Shown: positions 1-7,786, counted from the stretch's first letter. The stretch is 64,000 nucleotides of DNA from Streptomyces sp. TP-A0356 (GCF_001417775.1 NZ_BBZJ01000024.1:62001-126000); one strand, 5' to 3'. Notes: generated from the sequence alone by a model not told the origin. Translations and numbers: made by a program.

Positions 1-1
1 C

Positions 2-1105
2 GACCAGCCGACGACGGCCCTGCGCTCCGACGCCGGTGCGGGCGCCACGACGATGCTGCCGCCGATGAGCCCGGACGAAGGCGGCTTCGGCTACGACGAC
101 CGCCCGGACCGCCGCCGCCAGAAGAAGTCCAACACGTCGACGATCCTGCTGGTCGTGGCCGGTGTGCTGGTGCTGGTCGGTGCGATCCTCATCGGCAAGT
201 GGATGTTCAGCGGTAACGCGGCGGGCAACGACATGGTCGCCGTGCCCAACTTCGTCGGGCAGAGCAAGGCCGACGCGCAGACGCTGGCGACGAACTCCGA
301 GCTGAAGCTGATCTTCTCCGGCAAGCCCTGCGACAACCAGAAGAAGGACGACGTCTGCTCCCAGAACCCGGACCCCAAGACCGAGGTGAAGAAGGGCAGC
401 ACGGTCAATCTGGTGCTGTCGACGGGGGCGCCGAAGGTGGCGGTGCCCAACGTCATCAACAAGGACGTCAACGCGGCCACACAGGAGCTCGAGAGCAAGG
501 GCTTCAAGGTCGACACCAAGCAGACGGAGTCCTCGCAGCCCGCGGGCACGGTCCTCAGCCAGAATCCGGATCCCGGCAAGGAGCTGGAGAAGGGCTCGAC
601 CGTGACCCTGGAGGTCGCCAAGGCCGCGGAGACGGTAGCGGTGCCCGATGTGACGGGCCAGGCCTGTGACGCGGCCAGGCAGCGGATGCAGGACAACAAC
701 CTGACCGGCAACTGCACCGAGGTGCCCACCACCGACCCGAACCAGAACGGCAAGGTCATCCAGACCTCGCCGGCGGCCGGCAGCCAGGTCAAGAAGGGCT
801 CCACGGTCACGATCCAGATCGGGAAGGCGCAGCAGCAGGCGCAGGTCCCGAACGTCGTCGGCCAGACCCTGAAGAACGCCAGGAAGATCCTGCAGCAGAA
901 CGGGTTCAACAACATCCAGCTGGCAAACGGCAGCTCGCAGGACGAGAACGCGCTGGTCAGCGGTCAGAACCCGCAGCCGAACACCCAGGCCGACCCGAAC
1001 AGCACGACGATCACCCTGAGCACGATCTCGTTCGGGAACGGCGGGAACGGCAACGGGAACAACGGCGGCACGGGCCTCTTCGGTGGAGTCACCGGCAGAA
1101 ACTGA
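2..1105 (+). CDS. pknB: PknB-type Ser/Thr protein kinase, C-terminal part (5' end outside window)
   Basis: Only the C-terminal part is present; the reading frame is open from base 2, so the kinase domain lies upstream. What is visible is a charged juxtamembrane stretch, one transmembrane helix (from about residue 45 of the visible part), four consecutive extracellular PASTA repeats (each of about 65 residues, with V-P-x-V/F at the start and a G/N-S-T-V/I-T/N near the end) and a Gly/Asn-rich tail. PASTA kinases of this family sense peptidoglycan fragments or lipid II and phosphorylate cell-wall and division proteins. The neighbours (sortases, CrgA, DUF881) fit the conserved actinobacterial pknB division cluster. 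A strong hairpin follows the stop. The assignment to PknB rests on architecture and location, not on kinase motifs, which are outside the window. Confidence 0.9.
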   Translation, partial: DQPTTALRSDAGAGATTMLPPMSPDEGGFGYDDRPDRRRQKKSNTSTILLVVAGVLVLVGAILIGKWMFSGNAAGNDMVAVPNFVGQSKADAQTLATNSELKLIFSGKPCDNQKKDDVCSQNPDPKTEVKKGSTVNLVLSTGAPKVAVPNVINKDVNAATQELESKGFKVDTKQTESSQPAGTVLSQNPDPGKELEKGSTVTLEVAKAAETVAVPDVTGQACDAARQRMQDNNLTGNCTEVPTTDPNQNGKVIQTSPAAGSQVKKGSTVTIQIGKAQQQAQVPNVVGQTLKNARKILQQNGFNNIQLANGSSQDENALVSGQNPQPNTQADPNSTTITLSTISFGNGGNGNGNNGGTGLFGGVTGRN

Positions 1106-1117
1106 CCCGTCCGGATA

Positions 1118-1161
1118 CGACCGAGCCCCGGCACCCTGAGAAGGCTGCCGGGGCTCGGTCG
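1118..1161. terminator. Bidirectional terminator between pknB and sortase gene
   Basis: A 16-bp perfect inverted repeat (1118-1133 with 1146-1161) with a 12-nt loop lies between two convergent genes. It can stop transcription of the kinase gene on the plus strand and of the sortase cluster on the minus strand. There is no T-run, as is common in Streptomyces. Confidence 0.8.
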
Positions 1162-1166
1162 TACGC

Positions 1167-1931
1167 TCAGCTCAGTTCCTTCGGCGGGGTGCGCTTGCTG
1201 TCCACCCTGTCCACCCGGACGAGTTCGCCCCACACGATGTAGCGGTACTCCGACGTGAAGACCGGAGTGCACGTCGTCAGGGTGATGTAGTGGCCCCTCT
1301 TCTTCACGCCCGCCTGCTCCGGGACGGCGGTGAGGACCTCCACGTTGTACTTCGACGTCTGCGGGAGGATCGCGAAGACCTTGTAGACGTACCAGTCGTC
1401 CTTCGTCTCGAAGACGATCGGGTCGCCCTTCTTCAGCTTGTCGATGTTGTGGAACTTCGCGCCGTGCCCGTCGCGGTGCGCGGCCAGCGCGAAGTTGCCG
1501 GTCCTGCCGGTCATCGGCAGCGTCGCCTTGACGGGGTCCGTGTAGTAGCCCGCCACGGCGTCGTTGAGGACGCTCGTCTCGGTGCCCTTCTCGACCAGGA
1601 CGTCACCGTTGTTCATCGCCGGCACGTGCAGGAAGCCGATGCCGTCCTTGGTGTCCAGCGCGCCCGGCCCGCTGTCGGGCGTCGCCGAGGCCCAGTGGTC
1701 GCGTACCTTGGCGCCCTGCCGGTCGGCCTTGCGGTCCGCGAGGACGTTCGTCCACCACAGGGAGTAGACGACGAACAGGCCGAGCACCAGGCCCGCGGTG
1801 ATGAGCAGTTCCCCGAAGACGCTGACGGCCGCCGCGATGCGGCCGCGTCCATGGCGTCGCGGGAAGGGCCGGGAGTCGGAGCCCGGCGACGGCGCCTCGG
1901 CCTGCTCGTCCTGGTCGGTCGTCACTCCCAC
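1167..1931 (-). CDS. Class E sortase (SrtE-type), membrane anchored
   Basis: This sortase has an N-terminal cytoplasmic tail, one transmembrane helix (about residues 39-59) and an extracytoplasmic sortase domain. The expected catalytic triad is visible: His in A-A-H-R (about 152), Cys in T-L-T-T-C-T-P (about 221) and Arg about 9 residues later. Class E sortases cut an LAxTG-type signal and attach proteins to peptidoglycan; in S. coelicolor the two enzymes encoded here anchor chaplins and are needed for aerial growth (family knowledge). It is the last gene of the minus-strand cluster. The start is uncertain: GTG at 1931 is chosen for a GGGG about 8 nt upstream, but in-frame GTGs at 1925 and at 1970 (5 nt after the preceding gene's stop) are also possible. 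Confidence 0.88.
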   Translation of the reverse strand: MGVTTDQDEQAEAPSPGSDSRPFPRRHGRGRIAAAVSVFGELLITAGLVLGLFVVYSLWWTNVLADRKADRQGAKVRDHWASATPDSGPGALDTKDGIGFLHVPAMNNGDVLVEKGTETSVLNDAVAGYYTDPVKATLPMTGRTGNFALAAHRDGHGAKFHNIDKLKKGDPIVFETKDDWYVYKVFAILPQTSKYNVEVLTAVPEQAGVKKRGHYITLTTCTPVFTSEYRYIVWGELVRVDRVDSKRTPPKELS

Positions 1932-1975
1932 TGCATCTGCCCCGTCTGTTCCACGTGTCCACGAGTCCACGTGCC

Positions 1976-3184
1976 CTACGAAATGAGCGCGTCCGGCTTG
2001 CCCTTGCTGCGCGGCCTCTCCTCGACCATCTTGCCCCAGACGATCAGCCGGTACTTGCTGGTGAACTCCGGCGTACAGGTGGTCAGTGTGATGTAGCGGC
2101 CCGGCGCGGTGAAACCGGAACCCCTCGGAACGGGCTCGAGGACGCTCGTGTTCGAGGGCGACGTCACCGGAAGGGTCGACGTCATCTTGTAGACGTAGTA
2201 GGCGTCCTGCGTCTCCACCACGATCGCGTCGCCCGGCTGGAGACGGTTGATGTACCGGAACGGCTCACCGTGCGTGTTCCGGTGCCCCGCGAGCGCGAAG
2301 TTGCCCGTCCTGGCGTCCGGCATCGCCGTCTTCAGGCTGCCCTCCCCGTAGTGCCCGACCATGCCCTTGTCGAGCACCTCCGCCTTGCTGGTGCCCTCCG
2401 CGATCGGCGCGACCACGTCCAGCTTCGGGATGTGCAGGATCGCGAAGCCCTGTCCGGGCGCGAACGCGCCCGGCGCGCGCTTGCCGCTCGCCCAGTCCTG
2501 CTGGAGGTGCTGCGCGGCACTGCCCGCCTCCTGGTGCGCCAGCACGTTCGACCACCACAGCTGGTACGTCACGAACAGCAGCATCACCACACCGGTGGTG
2601 ATGAACAGCTCGCCGACCACGCGGCTCACGAGGACCGCCGCGCCGGGCTTCTGCGCCCGTGCGGCCCTCCGGGCCTCCATACGGGACCGGGGCGCCTCCG
2701 TGGGCCTCCCAGCGGGCTTCCCGGGCGTCTCGGGAACCTTCCCGGCCGTCGTCTGTCCGCCGTGCCGTCCGTGCCTGCGGGCCGCCCGGCGCCGCGCGGC
2801 CCGGCCGCCGTGCTCGGGTGCGGACGCACCGGCGCGCTCCGCGGTCCTGCGGGCCACCTCCACGTCCGAGGCACGCAGCGCGACGGTCTCGTCGTCGCCG
2901 TACGGCGGGACGGTCCCGGGTACCTCGTACGAGGGAAACACCGCCGTGGCGTCGTACCCCGGCTGCGGCGCCTGCTGCCCGTAAGGCTGCTGCCCGTAAG
3001 GCTGCTGCCCGTACCCCGCGGCGCCGTCGACCGGGTACTGCGGGTAGCCGGACCACTCGTGCCCCTGGCCCTGCCCCTGCCACACACCGGAGCCCTCGTA
3101 CGGCTGCTGCCCGTACGAGGACCCGTGTTCCGCGGCGTCCCCGTAGGCGGCGCCGCTCTCGCGCTCGGGGCGCAGCGCGGTCAC
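1976..3184 (-). CDS. Class E sortase with long Gly/Gln/Tyr-rich N-terminal tail
   Basis: 402 residues, much longer than a usual class E sortase. Residues 1-180 are a cytoplasmic low-complexity tail with Y-G-Q-Q-P repeats followed by an Arg/Ala-rich basic stretch. Then come one transmembrane helix (about 189-211) and the sortase domain with His301 (A-G-H-R), Cys370 (T-L-T-T-C-T-P) and Arg379. The role is covalent attachment of surface proteins to peptidoglycan. The GTG start at 3184 is supported by a GTGA overlap with the stop of the upstream amidotransferase gene, so the two are probably translationally coupled. The function of the tail is unknown; it could bind a partner or be phosphorylated by the neighbouring kinase (inference). 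By position it is probably the S. coelicolor SrtE1 equivalent. Confidence 0.9.
   Translation of the reverse strand: MTALRPERESGAAYGDAAEHGSSYGQQPYEGSGVWQGQGQGHEWSGYPQYPVDGAAGYGQQPYGQQPYGQQAPQPGYDATAVFPSYEVPGTVPPYGDDETVALRASDVEVARRTAERAGASAPEHGGRAARRRAARRHGRHGGQTTAGKVPETPGKPAGRPTEAPRSRMEARRAARAQKPGAAVLVSRVVGELFITTGVVMLLFVTYQLWWSNVLAHQEAGSAAQHLQQDWASGKRAPGAFAPGQGFAILHIPKLDVVAPIAEGTSKAEVLDKGMVGHYGEGSLKTAMPDARTGNFALAGHRNTHGEPFRYINRLQPGDAIVVETQDAYYVYKMTSTLPVTSPSNTSVLEPVPRGSGFTAPGRYITLTTCTPEFTSKYRLIVWGKMVEERPRSKGKPDALIS
2971..3015. repeat. Three tandem 15-bp units encoding Y-G-Q-Q-x
   Basis: Units at 2971-2985, 2986-3000 and 3001-3015 differ by one to three bases. They encode Tyr-Gly-Gln-Gln-Pro/Ala repeats in the cytoplasmic tail of the sortase. 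A partial further copy lies near 3101-3115. Copy number may vary between strains. Confidence 0.8.
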
Positions 3185-3819
3185 GCCGTGGCCCTGCCCA
3201 CCACCGGGGCGAGCCCCGCCGACCTCGCCACGGCCCCCTGGTCGCCGCACTCCGCCAGCCAGTTGGCCAGCATCCGGTGGCCGTGCTCGGTGAGCACCGA
3301 CTCGGGGTGGAACTGCACGCCCTCCACGGGGAGTTCACGGTGTCTGAGGCCCATGACGATCCCGTCCCGCGTCCGCGCCGTGACCTCCAGCTCGGCCGGC
3401 ACCGTCTCCGGCTCGGCCGCCAGGGAGTGGTAGCGCGTCGCGGTGAAGGGGGAGGGCAGCCCGGCGAAGACGCCCTTGCCCTCGTGCTCGACCAGCGAGG
3501 TCTTGCCGTGCAGCAACTCGGGCGCCCGGTCGACCACACCGCCGTAGGCCACCTGCATGGACTGCATGCCCAGGCAGACGCCGAAGACGGGGACTCCGGT
3601 CGTGGCACAGTGCCGCACCATGTCGATGCAGACGCCCGCCTCCTCGGGAGTGCCGGGCCCGGGGGACAGCAGGACGCCCGCGAAGCCGTCCTGTGCGTGG
3701 GCCGTCGACACCTCGTCGTTGCGCAGCACCTCGCACTCTGCGCCCAGCTGGTACAGGTACTGCACCAGGTTGAAGACGAAGCTGTCGTAGTTGTCGACGA
3801 CGAGGATGCGCGCACTCAC
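3181..3819 (-). CDS. pabA: Class I glutamine amidotransferase, PabA/TrpG type
   Basis: 212 residues with the full class I amidotransferase triad: Cys82 in F-G-V-C-L-G-M-Q, His171 and Glu173 in Q-F-H-P-E-S. The N-terminus I-L-V-V-D-N-Y-D-S-F-V is typical of anthranilate/4-amino-4-deoxychorismate synthase component II. It releases ammonia from glutamine for a chorismate-using partner (PabB or TrpE), which is not in the window. The GTG start at 3819 overlaps the stop of the 53-residue membrane protein by 4 nt, and its own stop overlaps the sortase start by 4 nt, so three proteins are translationally linked. The same gene sits in the pknB-crgA cluster of mycobacteria (annotated trpG). Whether it acts only in folate/tryptophan synthesis cannot be told from sequence. 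Confidence 0.88.
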   Translation of the reverse strand: MSARILVVDNYDSFVFNLVQYLYQLGAECEVLRNDEVSTAHAQDGFAGVLLSPGPGTPEEAGVCIDMVRHCATTGVPVFGVCLGMQSMQVAYGGVVDRAPELLHGKTSLVEHEGKGVFAGLPSPFTATRYHSLAAEPETVPAELEVTARTRDGIVMGLRHRELPVEGVQFHPESVLTEHGHRMLANWLAECGDQGAVARSAGLAPVVGRATA

Positions 3820-3977
3820 TGGTTGTTCACCGTCACATCGTTGAAGGGCAGCAGCGGTTCGGCCCACGGGAAGACGTACTGGAAGAGGATGTAGACCACG
3901 GCCAGGGCCAGCAGGATCGAGATCAGCGCCTTGACCCATGCGTTGCCCGGCAGATGCCGCCAGATCCAGCCGTACAT
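3816..3977 (-). CDS. 53-residue single-span membrane protein
   Basis: A short gene starting MYGWIWRHLPGNAWVKAL, with one hydrophobic helix at about residues 17-38 and a short acidic/polar tail. The stop TGA overlaps the GTG start of the downstream amidotransferase (3816-3819), which supports it being translated. It is the first member of a coupled trio (membrane protein, amidotransferase, sortase). Small membrane proteins at this position occur in other Streptomyces genomes (synteny, from memory SCO3852). The function is unknown; a role in placing or regulating a partner at the membrane is inference. Confidence 0.8.
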   Translation of the reverse strand: MYGWIWRHLPGNAWVKALISILLALAVVYILFQYVFPWAEPLLPFNDVTVNNQ

Positions 3978-4029
3978 GCCGTCCCTTCCGTCTCACCACG
4001 GCACCAGACTCACGCCGTACGTCACCAGA

Positions 4030-4722
4030 CTAACGGCGCAGAGCCGCCGGTTTGCCTGCCTCCACAGGCTGTGTGGAATCAAGGTGCGCCCAGACGATCA
4101 GCCGGTGACTGTGCCCCCATTCCGGATCGCACGTCGTCAGCGTCAGATAGCGGCCCGGACGCGTATACCCGGACTTACGTGGCACAGGCTCGATCACCTC
4201 GACGTCCGTGGGCACTGTTTTGTAGGGGCCTTTGTCGATCCGATACGTGAACCAGGTCGTCCCGTCGGTGAGGACGATCGCGTCACCGGGACGCAGCTGC
4301 GGGAAGTCCTTGAGGGGGTCGCCGTACGTGCGCCGATGGCCGGCGACCGAGAAGTTGCCCTCCTGCCCGAGCTGGGCCGTGCCGGCGTAGTGGCCGAGCC
4401 CCTTCTCGAGGGTGTCGACGGCGGTGTCCTCGAGCACGGGCTTGTTCCACGTGAAACCGAGCCGCGGAATGTACATGACGGCGAACGGTCTGCCCGGGAC
4501 GTACGGCGCGGGTGCCTTCGGGCTCGCGGAGGCCCCGGGCACCACCGCCTGCGCCACCGTTCCCTTCGACCACTGCCTCTGCAGCCGGCCGATCTGGTCG
4601 TTCATCGCGCTGTCGGCCTTCACCCCGGTCCAGAACAGGACGTAGACCACGAAGAGCACGATGAGCGCGCCGATGGTGATGCACAGTTCGCTGACGGTCC
4701 TGACGATCAGGCGCACGGACAC
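4030..4722 (-). CDS. Class E sortase, third of the cluster
   Basis: 230 residues starting M(V)SVRLIVRTVSEL, with one transmembrane helix (about 10-31) and a sortase domain. Catalytic His129 (V-A-G-H-R), Cys198 (L-T-L-T-T-C-D-P) and Arg207 (H-R-L-I-V-W) are present, so the enzyme should be active. Unlike the other two it has almost no cytoplasmic tail. The GTG at 4722 (a second GTG is at 4716) lies 29 nt after the stop of the DUF881 gene, so they probably form one transcript. The open frame continues upstream inside the DUF881 gene but looks like shadow coding. It may recognise a different substrate from the SrtE1/SrtE2 pair; none of its substrates is in this window. Confidence 0.85.
   Translation of the reverse strand: MSVRLIVRTVSELCITIGALIVLFVVYVLFWTGVKADSAMNDQIGRLQRQWSKGTVAQAVVPGASASPKAPAPYVPGRPFAVMYIPRLGFTWNKPVLEDTAVDTLEKGLGHYAGTAQLGQEGNFSVAGHRRTYGDPLKDFPQLRPGDAIVLTDGTTWFTYRIDKGPYKTVPTDVEVIEPVPRKSGYTRPGRYLTLTTCDPEWGHSHRLIVWAHLDSTQPVEAGKPAALRR
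4444..4457. promoter_or_regulatory. parS-like site, one mismatch
   Basis: GTTCCACGTGAAAC differs from GTTTCACGTGAAAC at one base. It lies inside the third sortase gene. Read on the other strand it is GTTTCACGTGGAAC, the same variant as at 9060-9073. ParB binding is plausible but unproven. Confidence 0.5.
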
Positions 4723-4751
4723 GGGTCCCCCGGCGGCAGCTGGTCCCGGCT

Positions 4752-5555
4752 CTACTCCACGGGCTTCGCGTAGTGCAGATCCACTGTGCCCGAGTAGCCG
4801 GGAAGAGTCACCGTCCCGTCCTCGGTGACTTTCCAGCCGAGGCCGTAGACGTTGACGTAGACCATGTAGTTCTGGATCGCGGGCGAGGCGGCGAGCGCCT
4901 TCTGGAGCTTTCCGGGGTCGCCGATCGCGGTGATCTTGTACGGGGGCGAGTAGACGCGGCCCTGGAGGATCAGGGTGTTGCCGACGCAGCGCACGGCGCT
5001 GGTGGAGATCAGCCGCTGGTCCATGACCTTGATCCCCTGGGCGCCGCCCTGCCACAGGGCGTTCACCACGGCCTGCAGGTCCTGCTGGTGGATGACCAGG
5101 TAGTCGGGCTGTGGCTCGGGGTAGCCGGGGAGCTTGGCGGTGGCGTTGGGCGGGGCGTCGTTGAGGGTGACCGTGACGGCCCTGCCGGTGAGCTGCTGGG
5201 TGCCGGCGTTCTTCTCCAGCGCCGCGAGCCGGGCCTCCTCGGCCTTGCTGGTGCCGCCGCCGGTGCGCTTGGCCAGGGCCTCGACGTCGTCGCGCAGCGC
5301 GGCGTCGGACTCGTCGAGCCGGGCGTTCTTGTGGCTGCGTTCGTGAATGAGGTCGGAGAGCTTCAGCAGCGAGGAGTCCGTGCGGAGGTTGGTGCCCTTG
5401 GCCGTGTTGAAGCTCGTGATGAAGAGGAGCCCGGCGAGGGCGAACACACCCACGGTGAGGACGCGAACGGGCCGTAGTCGGCGCGTGCGGGGGGCCGCGG
5501 GGCCCGTTTCCGGGGAACCGGAACCAGCCTGGGCGGTGTCGGCCGTATTGCTCAA
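4752..5555 (-). CDS. DUF881 family membrane-anchored protein
   Basis: 267 residues: a short Pro/Arg-rich cytoplasmic N-terminus, one transmembrane helix (about 30-49), a predicted coiled-coil stretch (about 55-120, rich in Glu/Lys/Arg/Leu) and a C-terminal DUF881 domain with conserved Y-L-V-I-H-Q-Q-D-L and G-W-K-V-T-E-D-G. The family is found next to crgA and division genes in actinobacteria; its molecular role is not settled. The start used is TTG at 5555 with purine-rich GAAGGAG and AAGGG upstream; an upstream alternative is not evident. The gene is divergent from crgA and heads the minus-strand sortase cluster. Confidence 0.82.
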   Translation of the reverse strand: MSNTADTAQAGSGSPETGPAAPRTRRLRPVRVLTVGVFALAGLLFITSFNTAKGTNLRTDSSLLKLSDLIHERSHKNARLDESDAALRDDVEALAKRTGGGTSKAEEARLAALEKNAGTQQLTGRAVTVTLNDAPPNATAKLPGYPEPQPDYLVIHQQDLQAVVNALWQGGAQGIKVMDQRLISTSAVRCVGNTLILQGRVYSPPYKITAIGDPGKLQKALAASPAIQNYMVYVNVYGLGWKVTEDGTVTLPGYSGTVDLHYAKPVE

Positions 5556-5696
5556 CGTACCCTTATCTCCTTCGGCGCCGCGGAAGCACTACGCTAACGG
5601 ACGCCCGGGGAGCGTTTGGTGTCCCCTTGTACGCTGCCCCGGAGCCCGCCCCAGTTCCCTGCGCGGCCACGCAGCGCATCGACAGGAGAGACCCTC

Positions 5697-5951
5697 GTGC
5701 CGAAGTCACGTATCCGCAAGAAGGCCGACTACACGCCGCCGGCGTCGAAGCAGGCGACGAACCTCAAGCTGGACAGCCGCGGCTGGGTCGCACCGGTCAT
5801 GCTGGCCATGTTCCTCATCGGTCTGGCCTGGATCGTCGTCTTCTACGTGACCGACGGTTCGCTGCCGATCCACGCGCTGCGCAACTGGAACATCGTGGTG
5901 GGCTTCGGGTTCATCGCGGCCGGGTTCGGCGTCTCCACGCAGTGGAAGTAG
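5697..5951 (+). CDS. crgA: Cell division protein CrgA
   Basis: 84 residues beginning (GTG)PKSRIRKKADYTPP, followed by two transmembrane helices (about 30-50 and 60-80) and ending V-S-T-Q-W-K. This matches CrgA, a small inner-membrane protein that, in Streptomyces, controls FtsZ ring formation and sporulation septation and, in mycobacteria, bridges FtsZ, FtsQ, FtsI and CwsA. The GTG at 5697 has ACAGGAGAG upstream; the longer open frame upstream lacks family similarity. The gene stands alone on the plus strand, followed by a non-coding stretch with exact DnaA boxes. Confidence 0.93.
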   Translation: MPKSRIRKKADYTPPASKQATNLKLDSRGWVAPVMLAMFLIGLAWIVVFYVTDGSLPIHALRNWNIVVGFGFIAAGFGVSTQWK

Positions 5952-5999
5952 CGGCTCCCGCCCACCCGCGGCCGGCTCTGCCCATGACGGTGCACCGAG

Positions 6000-6209
6000 T
6001 TATCCACAGCCTTGTCCACAGAGTCGGCGACCAGTGGAAAAAGAACGACGATCTGTGGATAACCCGTCGAGCGTTGACGCCGGTATGACGGAATCACCGG
6101 CTTCCGCAAACCTGTTCGCCCCCTGTCCCACCTGCGAAAACTCGGGCCGGTGACAGGGGGCACACACGTTCCCACGGCGTGCACAAGATCGGCCACGGAC
6201 TGTGGACAA
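6000..6209. promoter_or_regulatory. Cluster of four exact DnaA boxes outside oriC
   Basis: The 301-bp intergenic region between crgA and the rhomboid gene (5952-6252) has no gene. It contains TTATCCACA at 6000-6008 and TTGTCCACA at 6012-6020 (plus strand), TTATCCACA at 6054-6062 (minus strand) and TTGTCCACA at 6201-6209 (minus strand), plus weaker boxes near 6178-6186. The first two are head to tail with a 3-nt gap. All four are exact consensus sequences, whereas most boxes in the window's oriC carry mismatches. Clusters of high-affinity boxes near oriC that titrate DnaA have been reported for S. coelicolor (named D78, H24 and H69); I cannot tell which, if any, this is. Confidence 0.82.
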
Positions 6210-6252
6210 CGCTGGGTACAACCTCGGGCTACGGCCTGTGCATATCCGCCGC

Positions 6253-7155
6253 TCAGGCGAGCTGGGCGGTCCTGATCACGGTCATGGCGACCACGGCGGC
6301 CAGCACCAGCGCGCACACCCCGTACTGCACGAGGGCCCGCCGCTCCCGCGGGGCATGGACCATGGCGTAGCCGACCACCACACCGGCGACGAGTCCCCCG
6401 ATATGGGCCTGCCATGCGATGTTGCTCCACCCGAAAGTGAAGATCAGGTTGATCACTAGCAGCGCGATGACGGGGCGCATGTCATAGCGGAGCCGGCGCA
6501 TGAGCACGGCGGTCGCGCCGAAGAGCCCGAAGATCGCGCCGGAGGCCCCGAGCGAGGGCTGGTTCGGGGCGGCGATCAGATAGGTGAGGGCACTGCCGGC
6601 CAGCCCGGAGGCGAAGTAGAGCGCGAGATAGCGGGCGCGGCCGAGGGCCGCTTCCAGCGGGGCGCCGATCCACCACAGGCTGAGCATGTTGAACAGGATG
6701 TGGATGTAGCTGCCGTGCAGGAACATCGCGGTCAGCAGCCGGTACCACTGGCCCTGCGCGACGCCCTCGACCGAGCCGAGCAGCGGGACGTAGGCCTGGC
6801 CGAGAAGTTCGAACCGCTCGGTGAAGCGGTCACCCACCGACAGCTGGACCAGGAACACGGCCAGATTGACGCCGATCAGCAGCTTGGTGACCAGCCGGGG
6901 GTCGGAGGTGATCGTGCCGCCCGCGAGGGTACGCGGCCGGGAGGCGGCCGGTGCGTGGCCCGTGCCGGAGCCACCGCGCACGCACTCCGGGCACTGGAAG
7001 CCGACCGAGGCGTTGACCATGCACTCGGGGCAGATGGGGCGCTCGCAGCGGGTGCAGCGGATGCCGGTCTCGCGATCCGCGTGCCGGTAGCAGACCGGCA
7101 GCTCCCCGGCTTCGTGCGGCCCCGGGTTCTGCGGGCTGCCTGGCGCCTGGTCCAT
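6253..7155 (-). CDS. Rhomboid family intramembrane serine protease with zinc-binding N-terminus
   Basis: 300 residues. The N-terminal 60 residues contain a B-box-like zinc motif (Cys22, His25, Cys34, Cys37, Cys42, Cys45, Cys55, Cys58). Six or seven transmembrane helices follow with the rhomboid catalytic pair Ser205 in G-A-S-G-A-I-F-G and His251 in A-H-I-G-G, and Asn156 in H-I-L-F-N-M. It should cut membrane proteins within the bilayer; the substrate is unknown. ATG at 7155 is preferred because GAGGGG lies 7 nt upstream; a GTG 12 nt further upstream would place the ribosome site inside the gene. It is separated from the upstream cyclophilin gene by a hairpin. Confidence 0.9.
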   Translation of the reverse strand: MDQAPGSPQNPGPHEAGELPVCYRHADRETGIRCTRCERPICPECMVNASVGFQCPECVRGGSGTGHAPAASRPRTLAGGTITSDPRLVTKLLIGVNLAVFLVQLSVGDRFTERFELLGQAYVPLLGSVEGVAQGQWYRLLTAMFLHGSYIHILFNMLSLWWIGAPLEAALGRARYLALYFASGLAGSALTYLIAAPNQPSLGASGAIFGLFGATAVLMRRLRYDMRPVIALLVINLIFTFGWSNIAWQAHIGGLVAGVVVGYAMVHAPRERRALVQYGVCALVLAAVVAMTVIRTAQLA

Positions 7156-7185
7156 GGGTCCCCTCACTTCTCCGTACGACGGGGT

Positions 7186-7217
7186 GCCCCGCCCTTCCTT
7201 CTACGGATGGGCGGGGC
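7186..7217. terminator. Hairpin between cyclophilin and rhomboid genes
   Basis: A 9-bp GC-only stem (7186-7194 with 7209-7217) with a 14-nt loop follows the cyclophilin gene. The plus strand has a short T-run (CTTTTGTT) after it, although both neighbouring genes are on the minus strand. Confidence 0.5.
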
Positions 7218-7252
7218 GCTTTTGTTCCCTCGTGCGGTGTGCCCCGTGGGGC

Positions 7253-7786
7253 TCAGCCCTCGCGGGTCTCGACGACCACCGACTCGATGACGACGTCCTT
7301 GACCGGGCGGTCAGTGCGCGGGTTGGTCTGGGTGGTGGCGATGGAGTCCACGACCTTCTGGCTGGCCGTGTCGGTGACCTCGCCGAAGATGGTGTGCTTG
7401 CGCGTCAGCCAGGCCGTCGGCGAGACCGTGATGAAGAACTGCGAGCCGTTGGTGCCCGGACCGGCGTTGGCCATGGCCAGCAGGTACGGCTTGTCGAAGG
7501 CGAGGTCGGGGTGGAACTCGTCCTCGAACTGGTAACCCGGGCCACCGGTGCCGTTGCCCAGCGGGTCACCGCCCTGGATCATGAAACCGCTGATCACCCG
7601 GTGGAAGACCGTGCCGTCGTAGAGCTTCTGCGTGGACTTCGCACCGGTCGCGGGGTGGGTCCACTCACGCTCGCCCTTGGCGAGCTCGACGAAGTTACGG
7701 ACCGTCTTCGGCGCATGGTTCGGCAGGAGCCGGATCTCGATGTCGCCGTGGTTGGTCTTCAGGGTGGCGTAAAGCTGCTCAGCCAC
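7253..7786 (-). CDS. Peptidyl-prolyl cis-trans isomerase, cyclophilin type
   Basis: 177 residues covering a complete cyclophilin domain with the active-site signatures F-H-R-V-I-S-G-F-M-I-Q-G-G-D, N-G-S-Q-F-F-I-T and K-H-T-I-F-G-E-V. There is no signal peptide, so it is cytoplasmic. It speeds proline isomerisation during protein folding. The GTG at 7786 is chosen for the GGAAGG site 6-9 nt upstream; the longer open frame beyond it shows no family similarity. It is a single gene, with a hairpin downstream and a 455-bp non-coding stretch upstream. Confidence 0.92.
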   Translation of the reverse strand: MAEQLYATLKTNHGDIEIRLLPNHAPKTVRNFVELAKGEREWTHPATGAKSTQKLYDGTVFHRVISGFMIQGGDPLGNGTGGPGYQFEDEFHPDLAFDKPYLLAMANAGPGTNGSQFFITVSPTAWLTRKHTIFGEVTDTASQKVVDSIATTQTNPRTDRPVKDVVIESVVVETREG

